From the NCBI RefSeq assembly GCF_003480915.1, contig NZ_QUKD01000008.1, positions 213,854 through 277,853 of the forward strand: a stretch of DNA of 64,000 bases, in the 5' to 3' direction. The first letter of the stretch is position 1. Each line of letters begins with the position of its first letter. The notes beneath the pieces were generated by a model. The model did not search any database, was not told the DNA's origin, and was given only the letters and a program-made list of their open reading frames with translations. The position numbers were made by a program, and so were the translations under genes. Source of the stretch: Parabacteroides sp. TM07-1AC. GTDB taxonomy: Bacteria; Bacteroidota; Bacteroidia; Bacteroidales; Tannerellaceae. This document shows positions 44,902 to 54,284 of the stretch, in pieces.

Positions 44902-45675
44902 ATGAAGATATTAATATTAGGTGCCGGAAAGATGGGTTCTTTCTTCACCGACTTGCTGAGTTTTGACCACGAAGTAGCAGTATTGGAAAATGATCCGAAG
45001 CGCATGCGTTTCATCTACAATGCCGTACGGTTACAAAAGCCGGAAGAGGTGGCAGACTTTGCTCCCGAACTGGTTATCAACTGCGTTACGTTGAATTATA
45101 CGATCGACGCGTTCAAAACCGTTCTTCCTTATCTGCAACCGTATTGTATTATTTCAGATATCGCTTCCGTGAAAACGCATCTGAAAGAGTTCTACGAAAC
45201 CTGCGGATTCCCGTATGTCTCCACTCACCCGATGTTCGGTCCGACTTTTGCCAATCTGGGAAATCTGGAAAAGGAAAATACGATCATCATATCGGAAGGT
45301 GACCATTTGGGAAAGATCTTCTTCAAAGATATCTATTCCAGCCTGCGCCTGAATATACGTGAATATACGTTTGAGGAACATGATAAGGTGGTTGCTTATT
45401 CTTTAGGTATACCGTTTGCTTCGACCATGGTATTTGCCGCCATCATGAAACATCAGGATGCACCGGGTACAACGTTCAAACGTCACATGAAGATTGCACG
45501 CGGATTGCTGTCTGAAGATGATTATCTATTGACAGAAATTCTCTTTAATCCGCGTACTCCGAAACAGATCGCTCGTATCCAGGAAGAGCTGAATATTCTT
45601 CAGGATATTATTAAGGATAAAGATTCGGAAGCGATGAAAGGTTATCTGACCAAGATTCGTAAAAACATTGAATAA
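44902..45675 (+). CDS. tyrA: Prephenate dehydrogenase (TyrA)
   Basis: A 257-residue NAD(P)-dependent enzyme with the Rossmann GAGKMGSFFTDLL, the catalytic-site region STHPMFGPTFAN and a helical dimerisation half (KRHMKIARGLLSEDDYL). It makes 4-hydroxyphenylpyruvate from prephenate. It closes the attenuated operon, with strong hairpins directly after it. Confidence 0.9.
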   Translation: MKILILGAGKMGSFFTDLLSFDHEVAVLENDPKRMRFIYNAVRLQKPEEVADFAPELVINCVTLNYTIDAFKTVLPYLQPYCIISDIASVKTHLKEFYETCGFPYVSTHPMFGPTFANLGNLEKENTIIISEGDHLGKIFFKDIYSSLRLNIREYTFEEHDKVVAYSLGIPFASTMVFAAIMKHQDAPGTTFKRHMKIARGLLSEDDYLLTEILFNPRTPKQIARIQEELNILQDIIKDKDSEAMKGYLTKIRKNIE

Positions 45676-45676
45676 C

Positions 45677-45771
45677 AGTTGTCACTACCCGCGCAGGTAG
45701 TCGTAATTACCCGCACGGCTGTTTTTTTATTCCCCGCGCAGCCAGTTGTCACTACCTGCGCAGGGATTTTT
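45677..45771. terminator. Repeat-bearing convergent terminator after tyrA
   Basis: A 21-bp sequence starting AGTTGTCACTACC occurs twice (45677-45697 and 45744-45764, one mismatch). The second copy's GCGCAGG arm forms a strong stem with CCCCGCGCAG (45732-45741), followed by TTTTTT, acting as the terminator of the Phe/Tyr operon. The first copy can form CTACC / GGTAG. The convergent esterase gene ends at 45808. Confidence 0.7.
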
Positions 45772-45807
45772 TATCTTTAGACTATATTTATCAGTCAAAT
45801 CGCGATC

Positions 45808-48315
45808 TTATTCTGTAATAAAATGACCTTGCTTTACACTCCAGTCGTTACCGAAGAAACCGGATACTTCAACTCCATGAATACCATCTTTCAGGACATC
45901 CACATTGAAGATCAGTAGGTCGGGGAAACCAGTAATACCGGAGATGTAATCATTCGGATAGGTTGCTTTCATTCCTTCAATCCCTGTTCCGGCTACAACA
46001 CCTACACTGGCTGTACGGCTGTCGGGACGAGGATAAACAAAATAAGCACCCAGATTGTTACCTTTCAACACTTTACCTCCCATGCGGATCTCACCTTTCA
46101 GCACCTGTACCGGAGCATTCTTCAGGAGCTTGTTCCAAGCTTTGTTGTTGGCTGCATTCCCGTAAAGGACCACATTGCGATCGGCATAAGCAGACGGGGT
46201 AAAGTCCTTGTCTGCAATCACGTCGATTGAACCGTTTCCTCTATAAAGGAAAGTCTCGGCATCGAAACGAGCCTTGTTCTGATACCAATTGTTTTCTTCC
46301 TTATTACCTCCTGTAGCATATACAAATACCACATTCTTGTCGAACGCCTGTTTGAAGCCTCCGTAACGAGACGGATATTTCTCTGTTGCAGGAATTTCAT
46401 TCACCAATGTCCATTTACCGGAAACTTTCTTCAGCACAGCCGGCTGGGTAGCATCTGCCGAAATTGTTTCATTGTCGATGATGATACTTGCTGTTGCCGG
46501 GAGTTTCAAGGCTGGCAGATCGAATGTCAGCGATGCCACGTTGGAAGTCGTACCCGAAATGCCATTATCCGTCTGTTTGAAAGAAACGGAAGAGAAAGCA
46601 TAGGCCGTATCCTGCTGATTGATGGTTACCCAATAATCCTTAGCTGAGATAGCAGGGGAAGCAGTATGGAACTCCAGTTGCTTTACTTCGCCGTCTGCAG
46701 GTACTTTATGCCAGCGAAAATAATCGAAAATCGGTTTCCAGTCAACACTCTCATTACTGTACCAGTGCGACCCGCCCGGATATTCATAATAACAGAAGTC
46801 CGGATGGAATGTGCCTAATACTTCGCGCATCTGACGTACCTGCTGGATAGGAACGACATTATCCGAATCACCATGAAGAATATAGATACCCGATTGCAGG
46901 AAGTTCCTTTTCAAATCCAGCACACGTCCGGCATTGGCTGCCTGACAGATCGTTGTGAAATGTTTCTCGCCCACATTGGCTGCATCGGCATTCGGCCGCG
47001 AATAACGGGCTATATCCGGATAACTGGCACAAGGAGCGATAGCGGCAAAACGATCGGGATAGGTGACACCCAGGAACCAGGTACCGTGTCCGCCCATCGA
47101 ATGCCCGGTAAGATAGGTGTGGGCAGGATCTGTTTTAAATACTTTCTCCGCTTCAGCCAGCACTTCCATCGCATCGATACGTCCCCACTCTTCCCAGTTA
47201 AAACCGAACGGGCGGCGATTGGTCGGAGCGATGATGTGTCCCCAATCTTTCGGAGCATAAGCACGAGCCTGATTACGGGCTTCCACAGATGCTCCGTGAA
47301 CAGACAAGAACAAAGCCTGATTATCACCTTGGGTAGTAGAAGGATTCACACTGTAATACTGTACACTCCCATCCACATCGCTGATGAAAGTACGTTCATG
47401 TATGACAGATGCGTCTTTTTGCTGCAAAACAATTTCCGTACGGTCGATCTCCTTGCCAGATTTGTCCTGCAGGGTAACCGTTGCTTTCGTTGCCCCCGTC
47501 TTCGTCGACGTAGCAGCAGGGATACGGAATTTAACCTTGCGAACCATCATCGGCATGATATCATCCGTTGTCAGGGTGGCTGTTTCCCCATTTTCCAGTT
47601 CACATTGTATCTTTAATCCGGAAAGCGCTTTTTCCTGTGCATTCACGACACGGATAGCTCCCCACTTCTCTCCTTCTCCATTGATAATATCCGGAAGCGT
47701 CATATCCCGTTTGGTCAACATCACCGGTTTGAACGGAAGGATCAGTTTAGCGGCAACTCTGCCAAAACGTCCGGGCGTGAAAATAAATTCATTATTACCC
47801 TTCTGCATCCGGAAAGGGATCAACGTATAAGCAAAATCGTAATGATCTCCTTCGTGAGGCATACCGTTGATAAAAGTACGGGTGTTTCCGCTTGATTCGA
47901 GTAAGGCAATCTGAGGTTTATCGGCATTATATTCGGTAAAGACATAGGCACGGCGTAAAGCACGGTTGGCGAACTTACCGGTAGAATCAGCCTCGATCGG
48001 TGTCCATTGTACAGCTTCACGGGTTCGTCCGTAGTTGGTTGCTGTCAGGTTGTTTTCGGAAGGAGCCTTGAACTTACCGGTCGCAATCTCCCATCCCAGT
48101 CCGTCAGAGGTAGTGAATAAATAGCCGGAAGGAGCCGTTACCGGAACAAAATATCCCTGTTTGAAAGAGTGAAGTACGATACCTTCATCCACCCGTTCTA
48201 CTCTTTCTTTTCCGAAATACTCGACAATATTACCTGTCTTCTGTTGTGCCGCCAACGGGCTTAGTCCCAGAAAGAGACTGGCAACAGTCATAATATAAAC
48301 ATTCTTCATTTCCAT
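45808..48315 (-). CDS. Secreted alpha/beta-hydrolase (prolyl oligopeptidase/esterase type)
   Basis: An 835-residue exported protein: signal peptide (about 1-24, ends AAQQ), a large N-terminal beta-rich region, a hydrolase domain at about 310-560 with the nucleophile GHSMGGHGTW, aspartate in LHGDSDNVVP and His in GGSHWY, and a C-terminal region of unknown fold. The catalytic triad looks complete. It could cut peptides or sugar esters (acetyl or feruloyl type). It is co-oriented with two sulfatases, so a role in host or plant glycan breakdown is likely. Confidence 0.82.
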   Translation of the reverse strand: MEMKNVYIMTVASLFLGLSPLAAQQKTGNIVEYFGKERVERVDEGIVLHSFKQGYFVPVTAPSGYLFTTSDGLGWEIATGKFKAPSENNLTATNYGRTREAVQWTPIEADSTGKFANRALRRAYVFTEYNADKPQIALLESSGNTRTFINGMPHEGDHYDFAYTLIPFRMQKGNNEFIFTPGRFGRVAAKLILPFKPVMLTKRDMTLPDIINGEGEKWGAIRVVNAQEKALSGLKIQCELENGETATLTTDDIMPMMVRKVKFRIPAATSTKTGATKATVTLQDKSGKEIDRTEIVLQQKDASVIHERTFISDVDGSVQYYSVNPSTTQGDNQALFLSVHGASVEARNQARAYAPKDWGHIIAPTNRRPFGFNWEEWGRIDAMEVLAEAEKVFKTDPAHTYLTGHSMGGHGTWFLGVTYPDRFAAIAPCASYPDIARYSRPNADAANVGEKHFTTICQAANAGRVLDLKRNFLQSGIYILHGDSDNVVPIQQVRQMREVLGTFHPDFCYYEYPGGSHWYSNESVDWKPIFDYFRWHKVPADGEVKQLEFHTASPAISAKDYWVTINQQDTAYAFSSVSFKQTDNGISGTTSNVASLTFDLPALKLPATASIIIDNETISADATQPAVLKKVSGKWTLVNEIPATEKYPSRYGGFKQAFDKNVVFVYATGGNKEENNWYQNKARFDAETFLYRGNGSIDVIADKDFTPSAYADRNVVLYGNAANNKAWNKLLKNAPVQVLKGEIRMGGKVLKGNNLGAYFVYPRPDSRTASVGVVAGTGIEGMKATYPNDYISGITGFPDLLIFNVDVLKDGIHGVEVSGFFGNDWSVKQGHFITE

Positions 48316-48419
48316 TATTTTAGTGGTTTATTAATTGTTTAGAAACAAAAAGAAGACTGCGGCACGGGCTATCCAGTCCTTATGTCACAGCCTCCTTTTT
48401 CAGTAAAAGCGTATAAACA

Positions 48420-50003
48420 TTACCAGTAATACTGGTCCATTATTTCCTTCATCCGAGGTGTATCGGCATCTGTATCACCGACATCCGCACGGAGTTTCAA
48501 CAGTTCCTGTTTCATCTCCTTGATCACATCGGCATATTGAGGATCGTTATACATGTTCTTGTCTTCTTTCGGATCGACCTTCAGATCATGAAATTCCCAT
48601 GCCGGCGTAGTCGGTGTTTCTTCCGAACCGGTTGCATTCAGACGGTCGCCATAGAGGAACATCAGTTTATAACGTTCGTTGCGGATACCCATATGAGCCG
48701 GGCGAATGGAATGATGTGTCCAGTAACGGTAGTACATCGCCTTGCGCCAGTCGGCAGGAGTCTCGCCTTTCAGGTTTTCACGGAAACTTTCTCCCTGCGA
48801 TCTTTCCGGAGCTTTTATTCCGGCATAGTCGGCAAGTGTAGCGGCAAAGTCCACGTTCAGGATAATATCCTTATTACGTGTTCCTGCAGGAATTTCTTTC
48901 GGATAACGGATCACGAACGGCATGTGCAAAGGTTCTTCATACATCATGCGTTTATCGAACATACCGTGTTCACCCAGGAAATATCCCTGATCGGATACAT
49001 ACACGACGATCGTATTCTTGCTCAGTCCCTCTTCATCGAGCATCTTCAGCAAACGACCGATATTATCGTCGATCGTAGCACCGCAACGCAGATAATCCTT
49101 AATCATCTTCTGGTAAATCTTCTTACGGGCAGCCACTTTATCCATTCCCTTGGTAGAGAAAGGCAGTTCCGGATAACGACACCACCAGGCATCCGGGTCT
49201 TTCGAGGCAGTCTCCCAACGCCAGCCCATATTCTCCAGCTGCTGTCCTTGGAAAGCTCTGCCCGATTCCTCCGGTCCGAACTCCATCATGCTCTCCGGTT
49301 CCGGGAAAACGACATCGTCATAGAGGTGCTTCATCCGTTCGGGGAAATCCCAGGGTTCGTGGGTTGCTTTGAAGTGGCAGCACATCATGAAAGGTTTCGT
49401 TTTGTCGCGGTTGCGTATCCATTCCATCGTCTGGTCGGTAACGATATCGGTCGAGAAACCTTTTACCTCAACGCCTTGTTTGCCTTTATCGTCGTCCACC
49501 CAGTTTTCAGCCGTCTTAAAAATAGGGTTAACATATTCGCCCTGGTCATGGAATACATTGAAATGGTCGAAACCGGCAGGTTGTCTCTTCAGATGCCATT
49601 TGCCGATCAGAGCTGTCTGGTAACCGCCGGCCTGCATCTGTTTGGCGATATTGTCGACAGCCGGATCCAGCCCGTCCTCCAATGTATACACTCCGTTGCG
49701 ATGACTGTAAGCACCGGTCATGATAGCTGCACGGCTGGGAGCAGATATCGAATTCGTGCAAAAGCAATTATCCAGCACGCAACCCTCCTGGGCCAAACGG
49801 CGGATATTCTCATTCTTAACATAGTCAGCCAGGATACCTCCATAGATACCCCATGCCTGACCGGTGTGGTCGTCAGACAAAATAAAAAGGATATTCGGGC
49901 GTTCCTCCGCCTCTTTCTCCGTCTTTTTGTTTGAGTTGCAACCAATGATAGGCAGGCATGTTGCTAACAGACCAGCCTTCAAAATTAGATCAGCGTTTTT
50001 CAT
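48420..50003 (-). CDS. Serine-type sulfatase (lipoprotein), family S1
   Basis: A 527-residue S1 sulfatase. The lipobox is LPIIGC (Cys22). The modification motif is S-A-P-S-R at residues 87-91, so the formylglycine comes from serine and needs an anaerobic maturase. LSDDHTG holds metal Asp residues. The ending (EFHDLKVDPKEDKN) is near that of iduronate or GlcNAc-6-sulfate enzymes, but subfamily is uncertain. It sits 19 bases after the next sulfatase stop and upstream of the hydrolase gene. Confidence 0.88.
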   Translation of the reverse strand: MKNADLILKAGLLATCLPIIGCNSNKKTEKEAEERPNILFILSDDHTGQAWGIYGGILADYVKNENIRRLAQEGCVLDNCFCTNSISAPSRAAIMTGAYSHRNGVYTLEDGLDPAVDNIAKQMQAGGYQTALIGKWHLKRQPAGFDHFNVFHDQGEYVNPIFKTAENWVDDDKGKQGVEVKGFSTDIVTDQTMEWIRNRDKTKPFMMCCHFKATHEPWDFPERMKHLYDDVVFPEPESMMEFGPEESGRAFQGQQLENMGWRWETASKDPDAWWCRYPELPFSTKGMDKVAARKKIYQKMIKDYLRCGATIDDNIGRLLKMLDEEGLSKNTIVVYVSDQGYFLGEHGMFDKRMMYEEPLHMPFVIRYPKEIPAGTRNKDIILNVDFAATLADYAGIKAPERSQGESFRENLKGETPADWRKAMYYRYWTHHSIRPAHMGIRNERYKLMFLYGDRLNATGSEETPTTPAWEFHDLKVDPKEDKNMYNDPQYADVIKEMKQELLKLRADVGDTDADTPRMKEIMDQYYW

Positions 50004-50021
50004 TACCTATATAATAATATA

Positions 50022-51431
50022 TTATTTCAGTTTCCCCGGTTCACGACGTCCAGGACCTTTCACACGTGTCAGGTTATCTCCCAAATCCTTGCGCATATCA
50101 TCGGCGATCTTCATCAGCTTGGCTGCTTCTTCCGGATATTGGGAAATGACATCGTAACGTTCTCCCGGATCACGGCGCAGGTCGTACATTTCAGCCTTTT
50201 TCAATTCCAGGTTCGTCAAATCACCCGGCTGACCGTCATTACCCGGCACGTAAGCACCATAAGTTACATACTTATGCGGGAAAACGAGTTTGAACTTGCC
50301 GTCTGTCACTGCTTCCAGATCATTCTTATGATAATAATAGACGAACGATTCACGCGGATTAGCATCCTTTTCTCCCTTGATTAACGGCAGGATACTTACA
50401 CCGTCAATCTTACGCTGCGGCAGCGGAGCACCACTGATATCTGCCAGCGTAGGCAACAGGTCGATATTGGAAGCTAGTTTGTTGCAGGTTGTTCCCGGTT
50501 GGGTCACCCCTTTCCAGTACATGACGCAAGGAATACGGTTACCGCCATCGAAAGTGGTGGCCTTTGCTTCACGCAATCCTCCGGCAGAACCGGCATGGTT
50601 TCCGTAGTTAGCCCAGGGACCGTTATCGGAAGTGAGGACGATCAGGGTATTTTCTTCCAATCCCTGTTCACGTAAAGCTTTCAACACTTCACCGACACTC
50701 CAGTCGAGTTCCATCATTACATCACCATATAACCCCTGTTCACTCTTTCCTTTAAACTTATCGGAAACAGCCAGTGGCACGTGCGGCATGGAATGCGCCA
50801 AATAGATAAAGAACGGTTTATTTTTGTTTTTCTTGATGAAGTTTACCGTACGATTCGTATAATCGGTTGTAAATTGGGTCTGATCGGTATTATAACCGAC
50901 TATTTCGTTTCCATCGTAAGTCGGCAGATCCGGGAAATTGAACACTTCCCCCTGTTGCGGATGGAAAGGCCACATATCATTGGAATAAGGCAGCCCGTAA
51001 TATTCATCGAAACCGTTCTGCAAAGGAAGGAATTGTTTGGCGTCTCCCAAATGCCATTTACCAAAGACAGCCGTACTATATCCTTTTTGTTTCAGCAACT
51101 CTCCTATCGTCATTTCATCAGGACTGATGCCATAATCGGAACCCGGACCCGGTGCTCCGGCAAAACCGATACGGTTCGGATAGCAACCGGTCAGCAATCC
51201 GGCACGCGATGCTCCGCTGATAGGTTGTCCGGCAAGGAAATGAGTGAAACGAACTCCCTCGGCAGCCATACGGTCGATGTTTGGCGTTTTATATCCGTAG
51301 GCACCGTTATAAGAGAAATCCCCATAACCTGCATCGTCGAGGTTGATGATGATAAAGTTGGTGTAGTTTGCGGCCACACCAGACATTGAAAATGCGGATG
51401 CAGCAGCCAGTAAGAATAGTTTGCTGTTCAT
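50022..51431 (-). CDS. Serine-type sulfatase (arylsulfatase-like), family S1
   Basis: About 469 residues from the ATG at 51431, preferred over one 22 codons earlier because it starts the signal peptide (MNSKLFLLAAASAFSMSGVA). Motif S-G-A-S-R at residues 72-76 is the formylglycine site, with Ala in place of the usual Pro. Metal Asp32/Asp33 are in NLDDAGYGD. It is the first gene of the sulfatase-sulfatase-hydrolase run, divergent from topB. Substrate unknown. Confidence 0.87.
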   Translation of the reverse strand: MNSKLFLLAAASAFSMSGVAANYTNFIIINLDDAGYGDFSYNGAYGYKTPNIDRMAAEGVRFTHFLAGQPISGASRAGLLTGCYPNRIGFAGAPGPGSDYGISPDEMTIGELLKQKGYSTAVFGKWHLGDAKQFLPLQNGFDEYYGLPYSNDMWPFHPQQGEVFNFPDLPTYDGNEIVGYNTDQTQFTTDYTNRTVNFIKKNKNKPFFIYLAHSMPHVPLAVSDKFKGKSEQGLYGDVMMELDWSVGEVLKALREQGLEENTLIVLTSDNGPWANYGNHAGSAGGLREAKATTFDGGNRIPCVMYWKGVTQPGTTCNKLASNIDLLPTLADISGAPLPQRKIDGVSILPLIKGEKDANPRESFVYYYHKNDLEAVTDGKFKLVFPHKYVTYGAYVPGNDGQPGDLTNLELKKAEMYDLRRDPGERYDVISQYPEEAAKLMKIADDMRKDLGDNLTRVKGPGRREPGKLK

Positions 51432-51449
51432 GATATTATGTTTCTTGTT

Positions 51450-51492
51450 AAACTTTGCGCACCTTTTAGGCAAGACAAAGTTCGCAAAGTTT
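51450..51492. repeat. Inverted repeat in the divergent sulfatase/topB region
   Basis: AAACTTTGCG (51450-51459) and its exact complement CGCAAAGTTT (51483-51492) are 23 bases apart, between the sulfatase ATG and the topB promoter. It may be an operator. No regulator is adjacent. Confidence 0.4.
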
Positions 51493-51549
51493 TCCAAAGA
51501 AACAAGTATCTGAACAGAACTTTCTCATGGAAATATCAACAGGAAAGCG

Positions 51550-51557
51550 TACATTTG
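51550..51557 (+). promoter_or_regulatory. Promoter -7 box of topB
   Basis: TACATTTG is an exact -7 box, 30 bases before the preferred topB ATG at 51588. It supports that start over the in-frame ATG at 51438. Confidence 0.55.
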
Positions 51558-51587
51558 TATGATTTTTACGAAAGGATTAGATTGCAG

Positions 51588-53651
51588 ATGAAAGTATGTA
51601 TTGCTGAAAAACCGAGTGTGGCACGCGAGATTGCCGAAGTACTGGGGGCTACAAAAAAGATGAACGGGTATATTGAAGGAAACGGATATCAGGTTACCTG
51701 GACATTCGGACATCTGTGTACACTGAAGGAGCCTCATGACTATGCCGACGAATGGAAACGGTGGAGCCTGAGTGCGCTTCCGATGATCCCGCCCCGTTTC
51801 GGTATCAAACTGATCAGTAACCCGACTTACGAGCAGCAGTTCAAAGTGATCGAAACCCTCATGCAGAATGCGGAAATGGTGATCAACTGCGGTGATGCCG
51901 GCCAGGAAGGGGAATTGATACAACGTTGGGTGATGCAGAAAGCCGGCTGTACCTGCCCGGTCTACCGGTTATGGATCTCTTCTCTGACCGAAGAGGCCAT
52001 CCGCGAAGGTTTCCAGCATCTGAAGGAACAAACCGAATTTAAGACATTATACGAAGCCGGACTGTCACGTGCCATCGGCGACTGGCTATTGGGTATGAAC
52101 GCCACCCGTTTATACACGATCCGTTACGGACAAAACCGCCAGGTCCTTTCCATCGGACGCGTTCAGACACCGACACTGGCACTGATCGTCAACCGGCAGG
52201 CAGAAATAGACAATTTCAAGCCCGAACCTTACTGGGAATTGAAGACGGTCTACCGGAATACGACGTTTTCCGCCACTAAAGGTAAATTTACCAAGAAAGA
52301 GGAAGGGGAAGCTTTCCTTGAAATCGTACAGCAGGAGGACTTCACCGTCACCGATATCTCCGAAAAAAAAGGGAAAGAATATGCTCCCCGTCTTTTCGAC
52401 CTGACCTCGTTGCAGGTAGAGTGCAATAAGAAATTTGCCTTTACCGCCGACGATACGTTGAAACTGATCCAGTCATTATATGAAAAGAAAGTGACGACCT
52501 ATCCGCGTGTAGATACCACATTCCTGAGTGAAGATATTTATCCGAAAGTCCCGAATACGCTGAAAGGTCTGGTGGACTATACCGAGCTGACTGCTCCGTT
52601 ACTGAACGCCAAGATTCCTAAAAGCAAAAAGGTATTCGACAACTCGAAGGTTACCGATCACCATGCGATCATCCCGACCGGTGTTCCGGCCCGTAATCTG
52701 ACGGAAAACGAACGGAAGGTGTATGACCTGGTTGCCCGCCGCTTTATAGCCGCCTTTTATCCGGATTGCGAAATATCAACTACTACCGTACTCGGTAAAG
52801 TGGGTAAGGTGGATTTTAAAGTGACCGGAAAGCAGATATTGAAGCCGGGATGGCGTGTCGTTTTCGGAGCGGAACAGAAAGACCCAGATGTCGAACCGAC
52901 CGAAGAAGAAGGTGTTTTGCCTGACTTTACGAAAGGAGAGTCAGGTCCTCACAAACCATTGCTGAAGGAGACATGGACGACTCCCCCCAAGCCATATACG
53001 GAAGCGACCTTGCTTCGTGCCATGGAGACAGCCGGTAAATTAGTGGATAATGAAGACTTGCGGGATGCCTTGAAAGAGAATGGCATCGGTCGTCCTTCCA
53101 CCCGTGCCGCAATTATCGAAACATTATTCAAACGGAACTATATCCGGAAAGAACGTAAGAACCTGTTCCCTACCGCAACAGGAAAGGAACTGATCGGTAC
53201 GATACATGAAGAGCTGCTCAAAAGTGCCGAACTTACCGGTTTATGGGAAAAGAAACTGCGTCAGATAGAACGGGGCACATATGAAGCCCGGACTTTCCTG
53301 GAAGAACTGAAACAAATGGTAAACCAGGTAGTCATCAACGTACTGTCCGACCAGTCTACCCGCACGATCACTATCGAGGAAGCTGCCAAAGAAGCTCCGA
53401 AAGCAGAAAAAGGGACTAAAGAGGAGAAAAAGGAAAAGAAACCTCGTAAGCCACGTGCTAAGAAGGAAGAGAAACCGAAAGAAATAGAAAAACCTGTTTG
53501 TCCGATCTGTAAGAAAGGAAATATCCTGCGGGGAAAAACGGCATACGGCTGTTCCGAATATAAAAACGGCTGCACGTTCCGTCTGGATTATGCGACTTAT
53601 GGAGAAGGGTTATCGGATAAGGAATTGGCGGATGTTATAAAAGCATTATAA
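51588..53651 (+). CDS. topB: DNA topoisomerase III-type (TopB)
   Basis: A 687-residue type IA topoisomerase from the ATG at 51588 (MKVCIAEKPSVAREIAEVLG is the Toprim start). Toprim acidic residues are in NCGDAGQEGELI; the active Tyr lies in KVTTYPRVDTTF; the last about 110 residues hold a Lys/Glu-rich linker and a zinc-finger-type end (CPICKKGNILRG, YGCSEYKNGC). It decatenates and relaxes DNA. It may be chromosomal or, like many Bacteroidales TopB copies, linked to conjugative elements; no transfer genes are nearby. Confidence 0.9.
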   Translation: MKVCIAEKPSVAREIAEVLGATKKMNGYIEGNGYQVTWTFGHLCTLKEPHDYADEWKRWSLSALPMIPPRFGIKLISNPTYEQQFKVIETLMQNAEMVINCGDAGQEGELIQRWVMQKAGCTCPVYRLWISSLTEEAIREGFQHLKEQTEFKTLYEAGLSRAIGDWLLGMNATRLYTIRYGQNRQVLSIGRVQTPTLALIVNRQAEIDNFKPEPYWELKTVYRNTTFSATKGKFTKKEEGEAFLEIVQQEDFTVTDISEKKGKEYAPRLFDLTSLQVECNKKFAFTADDTLKLIQSLYEKKVTTYPRVDTTFLSEDIYPKVPNTLKGLVDYTELTAPLLNAKIPKSKKVFDNSKVTDHHAIIPTGVPARNLTENERKVYDLVARRFIAAFYPDCEISTTTVLGKVGKVDFKVTGKQILKPGWRVVFGAEQKDPDVEPTEEEGVLPDFTKGESGPHKPLLKETWTTPPKPYTEATLLRAMETAGKLVDNEDLRDALKENGIGRPSTRAAIIETLFKRNYIRKERKNLFPTATGKELIGTIHEELLKSAELTGLWEKKLRQIERGTYEARTFLEELKQMVNQVVINVLSDQSTRTITIEEAAKEAPKAEKGTKEEKKEKKPRKPRAKKEEKPKEIEKPVCPICKKGNILRGKTAYGCSEYKNGCTFRLDYATYGEGLSDKELADVIKAL

Positions 53652-53678
53652 TAGCTCTATCATTTGTTATTATAATGC
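53643..53678. terminator. Convergent inverted repeat spanning the topB and toxin stops
   Basis: GCATTATAATA (53643-53653) and its complement TATTATAATGC (53668-53678) lie across the ends of two convergent genes. AT-rich, so a weak terminator or simply a shared stop-region repeat. Confidence 0.45.
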
Positions 53679-53938
53679 TCTTTCGCTTGTACTACTGTTA
53701 CGATTACTTTGTCTTCCTCAACCGTATAAATTAATCGGTCTTTTTTATTGATACGGCGAGACCAGTAGCCGGACCAGTTTCCCCGCAAAGCCTCAGGTTT
53801 ACCGGTGCCGGTGTAAGGATGTTCACGTAATTCATTTAATAATGCATTCACTTTCTTAGCAGCTGCTTTATCACCTGTACTAGAGAAGGAAGCAATATCC
53901 ACCTTAGCTTTCTCAGTAATAATCAGTTTATATTTCAT
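53660..53938 (-). CDS. YoeB/Txe-type toxin (RelE superfamily)
   Basis: A 92-residue small basic protein with the YoeB pattern: NELREHPYTGTGKPEAL, YWSRRINKKDRLIY and the terminal AKEHYNNK with the catalytic His/Tyr. YoeB cuts mRNA on the ribosome. It overlaps the antitoxin gene by 4 bases (antitoxin first), the normal order for a toxin-antitoxin operon. Confidence 0.9.
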   Translation of the reverse strand: MKYKLIITEKAKVDIASFSSTGDKAAAKKVNALLNELREHPYTGTGKPEALRGNWSGYWSRRINKKDRLIYTVEEDKVIVTVVQAKEHYNNK

Positions 53939-54183
53939 AAACCAAGCAACTCTTTCTGAAGTTCAGGTGTCAACTCCACGACTTCTCCGTTTTCCTTCTG
54001 TTGCACAGATTTCCGGAAATGCGCCAAGTTTGCCGGGTTGGTAAAGAAAGGATCTTCTTTCGGAGTAGTAATACGTTTGATAGAGGCTTTTACTTTCTTT
54101 ACTAAATCCATATCATCCAAGGCTAATACAATTCTTGCCAATTCAGCTTTTTCTGCTTCCAGGGCCATAGTTGATTTTGTCAT
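53935..54183 (-). CDS. Antitoxin partner of the YoeB-like toxin
   Basis: An 82-residue acidic protein, not a Phd/YefM type: it has a helical N-terminus (EAEKAELARIVLALDD), KKVKASIKRI, and a C-terminal segment (ELTPELQKELLGL) that probably covers the toxin. Overlap with the toxin gene suggests tight coupling. Name and class are inferred from position. Confidence 0.75.
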   Translation of the reverse strand: MTKSTMALEAEKAELARIVLALDDMDLVKKVKASIKRITTPKEDPFFTNPANLAHFRKSVQQKENGEVVELTPELQKELLGL

Positions 54184-54210
54184 AGTTATTTCTTTTTATT
54201 ATGTCCTTTG

Positions 54211-54241
54211 CAAAAGTAATAATTAAAATCCATATTCCAAC
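54211..54241 (-). promoter_or_regulatory. Promoter of the toxin-antitoxin operon
   Basis: Minus strand: TTG (54238-54240 region), 19-20 bases, TACTTTTG (54211-54218). It faces the antitoxin start at 54183 and partly overlaps the divergent Nudix promoter. Confidence 0.5.
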
Positions 54242-54254
54242 CTCCTTTATTCCT

Positions 54255-54262
54255 TATCTTTG
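54255..54262 (+). promoter_or_regulatory. Promoter -7 box of the Nudix gene
   Basis: TATCTTTG, 22 bases before the Nudix ATG at 54285; the leader would be about 15 bases. Confidence 0.5.
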
Positions 54263-54284
54263 CATGCTCAAAATATAGAAAAAG

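Noticed and set aside
46873..47616. Plus-strand open frame of about 247 codons
   Set aside because: Antisense to the secreted hydrolase; shadow of its codon use.
48537..49934. Long plus-strand open frame of about 465 codons
   Set aside because: Antisense to the sulfatase at 48420-50003; no family features.
51438..51587. N-terminal extension of TopB (ATG at 51438)
   Set aside because: It contains the likely promoter, and the Toprim domain begins right at 51588.
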